Positions 1 through 8,725 are shown, numbered from the stretch's first letter. The stretch is 64,000 nt of DNA from Pleurocapsales cyanobacterium LEGE 06147 (GCA_015207585.1 JADEWQ010000011.1:1-64000); one strand, 5' to 3'. Translations and numbers: made by a program. Notes: generated by a model from the letters alone, not told the origin.

Positions 1-25
1 TACTAACAGACCGAGGGCTTGACCC
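1..25 (+). rRNA. rrl: 23S rRNA, 3' end only (partial)
   Basis: The first ~25 bases contain GACCGAGGGCTTGACC, which resembles the conserved 3' terminus of cyanobacterial 23S rRNA. They lie about 50 bases before a clear 5S gene on the same strand, the normal order in a ribosomal operon. The rest of the 23S gene would be outside the window. The exact 3' end is an estimate. Confidence 0.75.
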
Positions 26-75
26 AAGCCAACCAACTTCGTTTTATGCAGTCTTGAGGGTGCTGTAAGTACCAC

Positions 76-196
76 TGCCTGGTGCTTTGAGCGCAAGGGA
101 ACCACTTCGATTCCATCCCGAACTCGATAGTGAAACTTTGCAGCGGCCAAGATACTACGCGGGTAGCTGCGTGGGAAAATAGCTCAGTGCCAGGCT
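76..196 (+). rRNA. rrf: 5S ribosomal RNA
   Basis: The segment has the 5S layout: GCCTGG at 77-82 pairs with CCAGGC at 190-195 to close helix I. The interior holds the conserved GGAACCAC, CCATCCCGAACTC and GTGAAAC blocks and the AGCTC stretch before the 3' arm. Length is about 120 nt, as expected. It follows the 23S 3' end and precedes a terminator. Confidence 0.93.
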
Positions 197-209
197 CCAT
201 CTTTCTCTT

Positions 210-246
210 AAGCCTCTTTTCATTATAGAAAAGAGGTTTATTGCAT
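210..246 (+). terminator. Rho-independent terminator of the rRNA operon
   Basis: CCTCTTTT (213-220) pairs with AAAAGAGG (229-236) across an 8-nt loop. Weaker pairs extend the stem on both sides, and a T-rich tract follows. It sits 14 bases after the 5S gene and is oriented to end the rRNA transcript. Confidence 0.8.
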
Positions 247-344
247 TCCTATATTTCTAGGCAGTTGATATGATTTTAGCCAGAGTTGAATGTGAAAAAG
301 TTAGAGATAAAGAGATAATTTGATTGTGGATATTTGAGCTGTTA

Positions 345-1637
345 ATGAATAGCGAGTCTAACGAGTCTACATTGCTGCAACAAGTCAGAGTTATAAACCC
401 AATTGCAGGTGCTGACCGAATTGCAGATGTCTTAATTAGTGAAGGGAAAATTAAGGCAGTTGACTTTAATATAGCTGAATTTTCTCAAGATACAACTATA
501 ATCAATGGTCAAGGCTTAGTGTTAGGACCGGGGTTAGTAGACCTTTATAGTCATAGTGGAGAACCCGGATATGAGTACAGAGAAACTTTTTCTACTTTTA
601 TAACAGCAGCCGCTGCCGGAGGATTTACTCGTATAGGAATTCTCCCAGATACCGATCCTCCTCTTGATAATCTAGGAACTTTATTATCTTTGCATCAACA
701 AAAGCAAAAGTTGAGCAAAACCATTAAACAATTACCCCACCTTGAATTTTGGGGAGCTATCACGATGGAAATTGAGGGCAAGCGGATGGCACAATTAGCG
801 GAGCTGGCACCAGTAATTGTAGGTTTCGCAGACGGCTATCCCATCAAAAATCTGAGTTTGCTCAGACAAGTGTTGGAATATTTAAAGCCTCTAGGTAAAC
901 CAGTAGCTCTAGCAGTTTCTAATTGCGAACTGAAGGGTAACGGAGTAGTGCGCGAAGGAGTTGCATCGATACGTTATGGTTTATCGGGAAATCCAGGGTT
1001 TTCTGAAACTGTAGCTCTTAGCGCAGTCTTGGAAATAGTAGATGCTATCGGCATACCCGTACATATAATGCGAGTTTCTACTAGTCGCGGGGTCGAACTA
1101 ATTGCCAATGCTAAACAAAGGGGAGTACCAGTGACAGCTAGCACTACTTGGATGCATTTACTCTTTAATACGAACGATTTAAGTAATTATGACCCTAATC
1201 TGCGTCTCGAACCACCATTGGGGAATGAAAATGACATGCTTGCTTTAATTGAGGGAGTTAAACAAGGAATGATAGATGCGATCGCCGTCGATCATACTCC
1301 CTACACTTATGAAGAAAAAACTCAGGCTTTTGCTGAAGCATCTCCAGGGGTAATTGGTTTAGAATTGGCTTTACCTTTATTGTGGCAAAGGTTTGTGGCT
1401 AGTGGCGAATGGTCGGCTGTCAAGTTATGGCAGGCTTTAAGCACCCGTCCTCAACTGTGTTTGGGACAACAACCCACTAGTTGTCTTCCCGGACACAAAG
1501 CGGAATTGACTTTGTTTGACCCTCAAAAAACTTGGATAGTAGAAAAGTCAAATCTTGAGTCTAAAAGTGCCAATACTCCTTGGTGGGGCAAAGAAATTAC
1601 CGGTCGTGCGGTTCAAATTTGGACCGATCGCGACTGA
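345..1637 (+). CDS. Dihydroorotase-like amidohydrolase, metal site degenerate
   Basis: The protein of about 430 residues has the overall plan of the long cyanobacterial dihydroorotase homologues: a PGLVDLYSH..GEPG block near residue 63, an internal block corresponding to HCED, a HIMRVST block and DAIAVDHTPY near the end. Dihydroorotase makes dihydroorotate in pyrimidine synthesis. The zinc-site motif DxHxHxR, however, reads D66-L-Y68-S-H70-S-G72, so the first metal His and the substrate Arg are replaced. HCED is SNCEL, and the His in HI(C)HVST is Arg. Only the late Asp (DHTP) looks intact. I start it at ATG 345 because the family begins LLQQVRVI shortly after; an in-frame TTG at 324 lies upstream. 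It is probably a catalytically weak or inactive paralogue, like the pseudo-dihydroorotases that partner aspartate transcarbamoylase; that role is inference. Confidence 0.85.
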   Translation: MNSESNESTLLQQVRVINPIAGADRIADVLISEGKIKAVDFNIAEFSQDTTIINGQGLVLGPGLVDLYSHSGEPGYEYRETFSTFITAAAAGGFTRIGILPDTDPPLDNLGTLLSLHQQKQKLSKTIKQLPHLEFWGAITMEIEGKRMAQLAELAPVIVGFADGYPIKNLSLLRQVLEYLKPLGKPVALAVSNCELKGNGVVREGVASIRYGLSGNPGFSETVALSAVLEIVDAIGIPVHIMRVSTSRGVELIANAKQRGVPVTASTTWMHLLFNTNDLSNYDPNLRLEPPLGNENDMLALIEGVKQGMIDAIAVDHTPYTYEEKTQAFAEASPGVIGLELALPLLWQRFVASGEWSAVKLWQALSTRPQLCLGQQPTSCLPGHKAELTLFDPQKTWIVEKSNLESKSANTPWWGKEITGRAVQIWTDRD

Positions 1638-1655
1638 CTATACTACCTTCGGTCA

Positions 1656-1780
1656 TTGGGGAGTTTGGGGAATTGGGAATTGGGGAATTGAAGAGAGTTT
1701 TTCCCTATCTCCCTAATCTTCAACTGGCCCCCGACCTCTGTACGGACGTGACCTGTCGCCGCAGGCGCACTAAAGAGTGA
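1656..1780 (+). repeat. Intergenic GGGAATT-type short tandem repeats and GC-rich repeat
   Basis: At 1667-1690 the sequence cycles through GGGAATTG/GGGGAATTG units, the degenerate heptamer-like repeats common between cyanobacterial genes. A GC-rich block (about 1735-1772) contains CTGTCGCCGCAGGCG, an imperfect palindrome. The open frame crossing this region overlaps the pyrC-like gene end and looks like chance. Confidence 0.6.
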
Positions 1781-1926
1781 ATGTCCCAACTTCTGAATTA
1801 GTGTTAGAAGTTTTCACAAATAAATAATTTAGGATTGTTATATGTAAGCAATTTTAAAAAATTGCCGATTACGGTATAACAAGACTTGTACAATGAGGTA
1901 GGTATAGCAGTTGAGACTGGTAATTT

Positions 1927-3231
1927 ATGGTTGCTTCTGAGATCACTTCTCCTTCTCTAATCCAATTAGCTCAAAAAACCCAGCAAGCAGCACGTCAATT
2001 AGGAGTGCTGTTAGAAGATGAGCGCAATCGAGCAATTGAAGCGATCGCAAGTGCCTTAGAAACTTCAACTGCCGAAATTTTAGCTGCTAACGAAGCAGAC
2101 TGCCAAGCTGCCAATGATGACGGTATTTCCCAGGCTTTATATGCGCGACTAAAATTAGGCGAAACTAAACTTCAGGCAGCGATCGCCGGAGTGCGAGATG
2201 TGGGTAAATTAGCCGATCCTCTAGGTGTTCCCCAAATTTACCGCGAACTAGATGAAGGCTTAATCCTCAAGCGAATTACCTGTCCTTTAGGAGTATTGGG
2301 AATTATTTTTGAGGCACGTCCGGAAGCTTTAATTCAAATTACGAGTCTGGCAATTAAATCTGGTAATGGTGTTATTCTCAAAGGAGGAAAAGAAGCAACT
2401 CGTTCCTGTCAAGCTTTGGTCGAGGTAATTCATCAAGCTTTGGTCAAAACTAAAGTTGACCCTGCTGCCGTACAACTCCTCACTACGAGAGAGGAAATTA
2501 AGCAATTACTAGAACTAGATGAATATGTAGACTTAATTATTCCTAGAGGTTCTAATTCTTTCGTGCGCTACGTGCAAGAAAATACTTCCATTCCCGTTCT
2601 CGGACACGCTGACGGCATTTGCCATCTCTATCTCGATCGCGCTGCCAATCTCGACAAGGCAGTAGCCATTACAGTAGATGCCAAAACCCACTATCCAGCA
2701 GCCTGCAACGCAATTGAAACCTTATTGGTGCATCAGGCGATCGCCTCTGAGTTTTTGCCTCAAATAGCCGCAGCCTTGGTAGAACAAAAGGTAGAACTGC
2801 GAGGCGACGAAAGAACTTGCCGGATCGTCGAGGCAATTGCTGCAACAGAAGCTGACTGGAGTAACGAATATAGCGATTTAATTCTTTCGATTAAAATAGT
2901 TGATTCTCTTGAAGAGGCGATCGCTCATATCAATATCTACGGTTCAAAACATACCGATGCCATCGTCACAGAAGATGAAATGGCGGCGACAGCTTTTCTC
3001 GAACGAGTAGATGCAGCGGGAGTATACCACAACTGTTCTACTCGCTTTGCTGACGGTTTCCGTTACGGTTTCGGTGCCGAAGTAGGAATTAGTACTCAAA
3101 AAATGCCGCCTCGCGGACCAGTGGGTTTAGAAGGATTGGTAACTTACAAATATCAACTCGTCGGAAACGGTCACATCGCTGCTACCTACACCGGTACTAA
3201 AGCTAAATCTTTTACTCACAGAGATTTGTAA
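1927..3231 (+). CDS. proA: Gamma-glutamyl phosphate reductase
   Basis: This enzyme reduces L-glutamyl 5-phosphate to glutamate semialdehyde with NADPH, the second step of proline synthesis. The 434-residue length fits ProA. Signatures are the [11 protein letters not shown] segment, [13 protein letters not shown] near residue 150, PRGS followed by [12 protein letters not shown], the catalytic-Cys region [14 protein letters not shown], and the C-terminal SKHTDAIVT and [22 protein letters not shown] blocks. The ATG at 1927 gives the family N-terminus. folB begins 38 bases downstream on the same strand, so the two may be cotranscribed. No proB is in view. Confidence 0.96.
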   Translation: MVASEITSPSLIQLAQKTQQAARQLGVLLEDERNRAIEAIASALETSTAEILAANEADCQAANDDGISQALYARLKLGETKLQAAIAGVRDVGKLADPLGVPQIYRELDEGLILKRITCPLGVLGIIFEARPEALIQITSLAIKSGNGVILKGGKEATRSCQALVEVIHQALVKTKVDPAAVQLLTTREEIKQLLELDEYVDLIIPRGSNSFVRYVQENTSIPVLGHADGICHLYLDRAANLDKAVAITVDAKTHYPAACNAIETLLVHQAIASEFLPQIAAALVEQKVELRGDERTCRIVEAIAATEADWSNEYSDLILSIKIVDSLEEAIAHINIYGSKHTDAIVTEDEMAATAFLERVDAAGVYHNCSTRFADGFRYGFGAEVGISTQKMPPRGPVGLEGLVTYKYQLVGNGHIAATYTGTKAKSFTHRDL

Positions 3232-3268
3232 TAGACCAAAAAACAGATTAATTTTTATTAAAAAAAAA

Positions 3269-3622
3269 GTGGATTCAATTCAAATTACTGGAATTCGATG
3301 CTATGGCTATACGGGATATTTACCTGAGGAACAGGTATTGGGACAATGGTTTGAAGTAGATTTAACTTTATGGCTAGATTTAGCACCTGCCGGTCAAAGT
3401 GACAATATAGAAGAAACATTGGATTATAGAGAAGCGATCGCTATTGTCAAACAGCAAATAAAAACAGCTAAGTTTGCTCTCGTAGAAAAATTGACAGCAG
3501 AAATAGCTGAATCGATCTTGCGTTTAAAGAAAGTTCAACAAGTTCGTATTCGGTTATCCAAACTTGCTCCTCCTATCCCTGACTTTGAAGGAAAAATCAC
3601 TATAGATTTGACTAGAAACTAA
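3269..3622 (+). CDS. folB: Dihydroneopterin aldolase
   Basis: FolB converts 7,8-dihydroneopterin to 6-hydroxymethyl-dihydropterin and glycolaldehyde in folate synthesis. The 117-residue protein has the family start DSIQITGIRCYGYTGYLPEEQ, the DYREA segment, FALVEKLTAEIAE with the catalytic Lys near residue 75, and the RIRLSKLAPPIP ending. The start is GTG at 3269, the only one giving the family N-terminus; no strong ribosome binding site precedes it, only an A-rich run. It lies 37 bases after proA. Confidence 0.92.
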   Translation: MDSIQITGIRCYGYTGYLPEEQVLGQWFEVDLTLWLDLAPAGQSDNIEETLDYREAIAIVKQQIKTAKFALVEKLTAEIAESILRLKKVQQVRIRLSKLAPPIPDFEGKITIDLTRN

Positions 3623-3854
3623 TCTGAATTAGTAGCAAAAATGAAATTAAATTTTGCTTGAATACCTCAAATATCTAATTATTTAAATCGGTGTAATTAC
3701 CGAATATTAATAAAAACTAAATTATAATTTTACGCAATTACGACCAAGAAGATCGAGCCTAATATCTGCCAAATTTGTATTAGTGAACTGTAGCTACAGA
3801 ACCAGTTCTTCTACAGCTCGGCAATGCACATATTTTAGTGGAAAATTTTATGTT

Positions 3855-4028
3855 ATGAATAATAAGATTAAAATTTTATTACATCCTTTTTGGCACTATC
3901 TTAATCAGCCTCTTATAGACGAGCGCTCGGTTTGGAATTTAAGATATTTTTTGTATTTCTATCGAGTTCAACTATTACGTCGATGCTGGGATAAAGAATA
4001 TTCTCAAAAAAGTTATCCCCATCACTAA
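3855..4028 (+). CDS. Possible small protein (57 aa), unknown
   Basis: An ATG at 3855 opens a short frame rich in aromatic and basic residues, with a WNLRYFLYFYRVQLLRR stretch that could be an amphipathic helix. An in-frame GTG at 3783 gives a longer version. I do not recognise the family. The frame lies alone in a 645-bp gap between folB and a minus-strand kinase gene and has only a weak ribosome binding site, so it may not be a gene. Confidence 0.25.
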   Translation: MNNKIKILLHPFWHYLNQPLIDERSVWNLRYFLYFYRVQLLRRCWDKEYSQKSYPHH

Positions 4029-4051
4029 ATAGAAATAGCTAATCAAACGTA

Positions 4052-4132
4052 TATAGTTATTCCAAATAATTTCCTCGTAGTATGTCAAACAGGAAATAGC
4101 AAGGCTTACGGTTTCTATTTGGAACGACTATA
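4052..4132. repeat. MITE-like inverted repeat element, 81 bp
   Basis: TATAGTTATTCCAAATA (4052-4068) is matched by TATTTGGAACGACTATA (4116-4132), whose reverse complement differs at two positions out of 17. A second inverted pair, ATTTCCT and AGGAAAT, is nested inside. The element would fold into a long hairpin and encodes nothing. It resembles the small non-autonomous terminal-inverted-repeat elements common in cyanobacteria. The rest of the 3623-4267 gap is AT-rich without other recognisable signals. Confidence 0.65.
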
Positions 4133-4267
4133 AAAACATAATAATTTAGGGATGAACCAATGCAATCACGCTCGCTCATCCCTATTCACCTGTTATTAAT
4201 AATTTTAATTTTCTAATTAGGATAATTATCATTAATAATACATGTATTAACTTTATTTACTGGCACA

Positions 4268-5107
4268 TTACTTTTGCGATCGAGAAGACTTTTGACAAGA
4301 GAGAAGCAAGCGAGTCCGAGGCTCGTCTTTATTTGCTGATGGTAGCTCTAGTATTTCTAAATGTCCTCCCATAGTTTCTAATAAAGTTTGAGAAAGTAGT
4401 AGTTTCATAGCGGGGGATAAGGTAATTTCTTGAATTAATTCTTGAATTTCTTTTTTAGTATTTCTAGATTTTTGCTTGACAGTATTTTGCTGTGGAATAA
4501 GTTCGATTTTATCTTCCGTATCGGCTCGTTCGTTCCAAATTGTAGCAGGACACTGACAATCAATGGCAATCTCAATCCAATCCGAATCTGGTGAGGAAGA
4601 AGCGGTAACAGCGATCTTTCCCTCTTTCATTGCAGAGATGCCGCTGTCGATTAAATTAACAATTAATTGTACTAAACGAGCGCGATCGGCGAGTGCGTAG
4701 AGAGAAGAATCTGGGGGAAGAATGGTAAGCGTCAAGTTGCGATTAGCAGCTTGAAGATGAGTTAAGCTATAAACTTGATTGAAAATATCTGCTAACTGAA
4801 GGGATTGAAGATCTAGCTGATTAGAACCATACTCTGTTTTAGCTACAGAAACAATCTCGTCAATGAGTTGCATCAACTTTAACGCCGATTGATAAGCTTG
4901 AGCAATAAACTCTCTTTCTTCCTCAGGACTTTCACAAAGATTAGACAAAATGAGTTGATGCAAACCAATCAGGCTATTGAGAGGCGATCGCAATTCATGA
5001 GAAGTTCGAGCTAGAAAACCAGCCTTAAATTGACTCATTTGTGCCGCCATTTGATAAGCAAGCTGAGTTTGTTTTAACTCTTCTTTCAGTTGCTCAAATT
5101 CATTCAT
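4268..5107 (-). CDS. Histidine kinase-like protein with degenerate ATPase half
   Basis: The 279-residue protein starts with a short helix, then has a HisKA-type dimerisation domain: FLARTSHELRSPLNSLIG with the phospho-acceptor His at residue 37. An N-box-like segment follows (ADRARLVQLIVNLIDSGISAM, near residue 140), where the usual Asn-Ala pair is Asp-Ser. The glycine-rich ATP-lid boxes (DxGxG, GTGLGL) are absent, so it probably cannot autophosphorylate normally. It has no sensor domain or membrane segment and is likely cytoplasmic. It could receive phosphate from another kinase or be regulatory; that is inference. It stands alone, upstream and downstream genes being over 200 bases away. Its dimerisation segment strongly resembles the C-terminal tail of the ABC exporter ending at 10210. 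Confidence 0.75.
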   Translation of the reverse strand: MNEFEQLKEELKQTQLAYQMAAQMSQFKAGFLARTSHELRSPLNSLIGLHQLILSNLCESPEEEREFIAQAYQSALKLMQLIDEIVSVAKTEYGSNQLDLQSLQLADIFNQVYSLTHLQAANRNLTLTILPPDSSLYALADRARLVQLIVNLIDSGISAMKEGKIAVTASSSPDSDWIEIAIDCQCPATIWNERADTEDKIELIPQQNTVKQKSRNTKKEIQELIQEITLSPAMKLLLSQTLLETMGGHLEILELPSANKDEPRTRLLLSCQKSSRSQK

Positions 5108-5335
5108 AACTTACTGAAAGTAAATAAAGTAAAACTGTTTGCCGATCTTGTTGGAACTAACAAATTTTGTTGCTTTTGTTCTAATTGTATAATTCCCAAG
5201 ATAACTATAAAGCAAGTAATCAAAGACATCATATTTATAACTGTTACAAGTCGGCATAAATAAAATTACTATTGCAGAGCGACGCAACACCTAATAGTAT
5301 AAACTTTTTGCCTGCGTGACTTCCGCGCAGCGGTA

Positions 5336-5986
5336 CTAACCTTGTTCTGCTGTATCAACGTTCTGCCGCCGTGCAACGACGGCAGCTGCGTTGACTTCAT
5401 TAATTTTAATAATTCCTTGCCGTAAAATTTGCCAATCCGTACCCGTCCATTTTGCTACCGTAGAAGGAAGTCCGCTACCAATATACTCTTCCTCACTCAA
5501 CTCTTGTTCGTCAAGGACTAAAACATCCGGAAAAGCTATCTCGATTGCTGACATTTTGACTAGAGGAGCCTGTCCAGATAAATTAGCACTGGTAGTTGCT
5601 AAGGGTCCAGTTTGATGTAAAATTTTTCGGGCAACAGCTAGATTGGGAACGCGAATACCGATAGTATTAGGATCTGTTGGATTCATTTCCCTAGGTACGC
5701 GGTTAGAGGCTGGTAAAACCAATGTTAATGCTCCAGGCCAAAATTTTTGAGTTACTTTTTGCCAAATGGCTAATTCTGCTTCAGTACCAGTAACATAGGG
5801 CAAAAGATCGGCGAAAGATGCACCCATTAAAATGAGAGGTTTAGTGGAAGAACGTTTTTTGATGGTAAAAATTTGTCGTGCAAGTTCCGGTTTAACCGCC
5901 AAAGCTGGTACAGTATCTGTAGGAAAACTGACAACTTTACCGGCAAGTATTCCTGCTATTAGCTCAGTTTGGGAAACTATTGTCAT
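5336..5986 (-). CDS. tsaC: Threonylcarbamoyl-AMP synthase (Sua5/YrdC family)
   Basis: YrdC-domain enzymes make threonylcarbamoyl-AMP from threonine, bicarbonate and ATP for the t6A37 modification of ANN-decoding tRNAs. The 216-residue protein shows VVSFPTDTVPALAV near residue 18, the IKKRSSTKPL nucleotide-binding motif, FWPGALTLVLPA, TIGIRVPN, and PLATTSANLSGQ near residue 130. It begins 6 bases after prmC on the same strand, so the two are almost certainly cotranscribed. It is single-domain, without the Sua5 C-terminal extension. Confidence 0.93.
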   Translation of the reverse strand: MTIVSQTELIAGILAGKVVSFPTDTVPALAVKPELARQIFTIKKRSSTKPLILMGASFADLLPYVTGTEAELAIWQKVTQKFWPGALTLVLPASNRVPREMNPTDPNTIGIRVPNLAVARKILHQTGPLATTSANLSGQAPLVKMSAIEIAFPDVLVLDEQELSEEEYIGSGLPSTVAKWTGTDWQILRQGIIKINEVNAAAVVARRQNVDTAEQG

Positions 5987-5992
5987 TTACTA

Positions 5993-6871
5993 TTAACGGC
6001 GATAGGCAAGGGTAAAACGCTCGATACCTGCCAAGTCAGGCAAAAGTTGAATTTTATGGTAATTTCCTTGATTTTGTAGCATTTGGGTGATTATTGCTCC
6101 CTGTCCTGCCATCATTTCAATTAACCAAATACCTCCAGGACGAAGATATTCGGTGGATACTTCAATTAAGTGACGAATATGCTTTAAACCATCTGTACCC
6201 CCATCGAGAGCTAAGTGGGGTTCATGTCTGACTACTTCTGGCTGTAATTGTTGTATGTCTGCCGTGGGAATATAGGGAGGATTAGCGACCATACCACTAA
6301 CTTTACCCTTCAAGTGTGCCAGAGGACTCCACCAATTACCTTGATAGAAGTGGATTTTTGCTCTTAAACCAAGATTGACGGCATTTTCTCGAGCAACTGC
6401 CAATGCTACTGCACTAACATCTACCCCATGAACTGTTCCCTGAGGAAAATTTTCCGCCAATCCTAGAGCGATCGCGCCGCTACCAGTACCTAAGTCTACC
6501 CAATGTCCCGCTTGTAATTCCTCCCCTACGGCTTGTCTGGCTATGTCAATAATTAATTCGGTTTCCGGACGGGGTATTAAGACAGCAGGGGAAACTTTTA
6601 ACCGAAAGTGCCGCCAAGGAGTTGTACCTGCTAAGTACTGTACTGGTAAGCGTTGCTCAATTCTTTGTTGCCAGAGATCTTTGAGCTGGGAAAAGGATTG
6701 AGTCAAGGGAACTTGCTCTTGGGTTGAGAAAAGCTCTAAGCGAAGAGCGAGACTATCTAATCCCGCTAATTCTCGTAGCAACCAGTCTACTTCTGCTGGC
6801 GATACTTGAGCGGCGATCGCTGCTTGTTTAGCTTGCTCGCGCCATAGATAAAGTTCTCGTCCCGATACCAT
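5993..6871 (-). CDS. prmC: Release factor glutamine methyltransferase
   Basis: PrmC (HemK) methylates the Gln of the GGQ motif in peptide chain release factors 1 and 2, using SAM. The 292-residue protein has the helical N-terminal domain, the PVQYLAGTTPWRHFRLKVSPAVLIPRPETE linker region in pieces, the SAM-binding loop DLGTGSGAIALGLA near residue 125, and the catalytic NPPY motif (VANPPYIPT, near residue 195). It is the middle gene of the minus-strand cluster tic22-prmC-tsaC, with gaps of 12 and 6 bases. Confidence 0.95.
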   Translation of the reverse strand: MVSGRELYLWREQAKQAAIAAQVSPAEVDWLLRELAGLDSLALRLELFSTQEQVPLTQSFSQLKDLWQQRIEQRLPVQYLAGTTPWRHFRLKVSPAVLIPRPETELIIDIARQAVGEELQAGHWVDLGTGSGAIALGLAENFPQGTVHGVDVSAVALAVARENAVNLGLRAKIHFYQGNWWSPLAHLKGKVSGMVANPPYIPTADIQQLQPEVVRHEPHLALDGGTDGLKHIRHLIEVSTEYLRPGGIWLIEMMAGQGAIITQMLQNQGNYHKIQLLPDLAGIERFTLAYRR

Positions 6872-6883
6872 AAACAGTGATTC

Positions 6884-7642
6884 TTATTGCCCTTGTGGCG
6901 TTTGTCCTTCTTGTTGCTCGGTTGAATTTTCTCTAATAAACTGTAATGACTCTGTTGAAGGAACTAAAACTATTTTATTCAGCATTTCATCGTTACTATT
7001 TTGGAGAGTATCGATGACTCCCTCAAGTAAAACAACTTCTATATTCACAGTATCTGCTAGCTCTGGCTTTTGTTGTTTAAATTGACTGACTACATTCTCT
7101 AGTTGCTTTTTCTCAAAGAAAAAGGGAATTACTTGCTGAGAATCTCTTTCTATAGTTAGATAACCATTTTGCTCTCCTCCTTTAGCCACAAACAAAGGAA
7201 CCCCACCTTGATATTGTTGACCATTTTCCGTAAGGATCGTCTTTGCCGAATCTACCTCTTGTTGATCTGGTACATAAGCAAACTCAAGACCATTGTTCTG
7301 ACTTTCGCTTGCTTGAGTTAGCTTATACACTTCCCCCAGAGATACGGGAACTACTTGAACTGTTTGAGCAAGTTCGGGTTTTTCTGTTTGTAGTTTGCTA
7401 ACAAAGTCTTCTGCATCCTGCTGACTAATAAATACTCCTGCTACTTTGGCATTGTTTTCTCCAGATGCTACGAGCGGAGCACCTTGTTCGTCAGCAATAG
7501 TAAAAACTGGCACCGGATTTAATTTTTCTACAATCTGTTCTGCAGGCAAAGCCCAAACTTTTAAATTCTGACTAAACCAAGAACCCAGAAGAGTTGTCCC
7601 GACTATACTTAGGGTTGCACTCCAACGAATTAACGATCTCAT
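6884..7642 (-). CDS. tic22: Tic22-like periplasmic chaperone family protein
   Basis: The 252-residue protein begins with a basic residue-hydrophobic stretch (MRSLIRWSATLSIVGTTLL) that looks like a signal peptide with a probable cut after WALPA. The mature part holds the Tic22 repeats: VPVFTIADEQGAPLVAS, AGVFISQQDAEDFVSKL and a second copy VPLFVAKGG..PFFFEKKQLENVVSQF. In cyanobacteria Tic22 is a thylakoid-lumen/periplasmic protein linked to outer-membrane biogenesis. The C-terminus ends in a Gln-rich tail. It is the first gene of the cluster with prmC and tsaC. Confidence 0.85.
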   Translation of the reverse strand: MRSLIRWSATLSIVGTTLLGSWFSQNLKVWALPAEQIVEKLNPVPVFTIADEQGAPLVASGENNAKVAGVFISQQDAEDFVSKLQTEKPELAQTVQVVPVSLGEVYKLTQASESQNNGLEFAYVPDQQEVDSAKTILTENGQQYQGGVPLFVAKGGEQNGYLTIERDSQQVIPFFFEKKQLENVVSQFKQQKPELADTVNIEVVLLEGVIDTLQNSNDEMLNKIVLVPSTESLQFIRENSTEQQEGQTPQGQ

Positions 7643-8161
7643 AATAAATTTCCTCGCGCAACTAAACGTGATTTCTTTATTGTGTTAACAAAATCGTAAT
7701 TTTTTCGACAAGATGAGAATCGTAAATAATTAATAATTTGATAATAATCTTGAATGAACTTTATCTGCGGTTGCCATCTAACTTCAGTAGCGAAGGAAAG
7801 CATCGACACCTTTTTGGTTTACTTTTTTTAACTATTGGGAATAAGCTAATGTTTCCTTTTACTCACTCTAAATTTATCTCCTCAATAATTTCATTCTTAC
7901 GCTTACTCTCAGTTAAAAAGCTCCTTTGCCTAGGATAGCGTATTTACATTTGTGCTTGGGGTATTACTAATTACTAATCCGAGGAAGCAATAAAGTGTAA
8001 GTATAACAACACATTAAATTTAGTTTTGTCTTGAAAAGGCGGGACTCATAAGCTGCAGCCCGTTTTCAAAACAAATAAATTACATTTTTATTGCATTGAT
8101 TTACCTTTTCTTTACAAAATCACCATAAATTGAAAAAATTGTAAACAAGACAATAATTATC
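7643..8161. other. Intergenic region with inverted repeat (519 bp)
   Basis: This gap separates divergent tic22 (minus) and the Crp/Fnr gene (plus). It holds an inverted repeat: TTTGTCTTGAAAA (8025-8037) against TTTTCAAAACAAA (8063-8075), 12 of 13 positions pairing, about 90 bases before the regulator start. The region after it is very AT-rich. A frame at 7738-7938 has no ribosome binding site or recognisable protein and I do not call it. Confidence 0.5.
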
Positions 8162-8725
8162 ATGATTACACTGATGCTGAAAACCTCGGCAAATGGCAAG
8201 AGGCTATATACCTTCAGCGCACGAGAGACTATGCCATTAGAGCCAGACTTTTTTTGGCTCATTAAACAAGGTATAGTTAAAACTTGTACCTGGAACGAAC
8301 AAGGAACAATAATTACTCTTGGTTATTGGGGTTCAGAAGATGTTGTAGGTCAGCCTCTGTCTTTGGTCAATCCTTATCAGGTCGAATGTCTTACTGTGGT
8401 AGAAGCAGACTGCATTCCTTTACATCAGTGTGATTGGTTAGCAGATTCTATTCGTCGTCACATCCAACAAACAGAAGAATTACTTTGTATTATCCGCTCG
8501 GAACGGATGTATTATCGTTTGCTCAAAATTTTAATTTGGCTAGCTCAAAAATTTGGACGCGAGGTCGAACATGGTAAATTAATAGACGTGCCTCTTACCC
8601 ATCAGGAGTTAGCAGACGCGATCGGCACGACTAGAGTAACGGTAACTAAGCTGATTAATCGACTCGAACAAGAAGGCGTTATTTGCCGCCCTCGTCGTAA
8701 CTTAATTGTTTTGCAGGAAAGTTAG
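8162..8725 (+). CDS. Crp/Fnr family transcriptional regulator
   Basis: The 187-residue protein has a shortened cyclic-nucleotide-binding-like beta domain (GIVKTCTWNEQGTIITLGYWGSEDVVGQPL), a long dimerisation helix (residues ~97-130), and a C-terminal winged helix with LTHQELADAIGTTRVTVTKLINRLEQEG, the Crp/Fnr recognition-helix layout. It has no Cys cluster of Fnr. The effector is unknown; the N-terminal domain lacks the arginine/glutamate pocket I would expect for cAMP binding. It resembles the small cyanobacterial Crp/Fnr group that includes NtcA but is shorter. It is a single-gene unit with an inverted repeat upstream (8025-8075). Confidence 0.87.
   Translation: MITLMLKTSANGKRLYTFSARETMPLEPDFFWLIKQGIVKTCTWNEQGTIITLGYWGSEDVVGQPLSLVNPYQVECLTVVEADCIPLHQCDWLADSIRRHIQQTEELLCIIRSERMYYRLLKILIWLAQKFGREVEHGKLIDVPLTHQELADAIGTTRVTVTKLINRLEQEGVICRPRRNLIVLQES

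Noticed and set aside
3-200. 65-codon minus-strand frame over the rRNA region
   Set aside because: It is antisense to a clear 5S rRNA gene and is a chance frame.
1580-1780. 66-codon frame overlapping the end of the dihydroorotase-like gene
   Set aside because: It runs out of frame with a clear gene and then through short tandem repeats.
7738-7938. 66-codon frame upstream of the Crp/Fnr gene
   Set aside because: No ribosome binding site, low-complexity hydrophobic residues, no recognisable family, and a very AT-rich region where chance frames with few stops are less telling.
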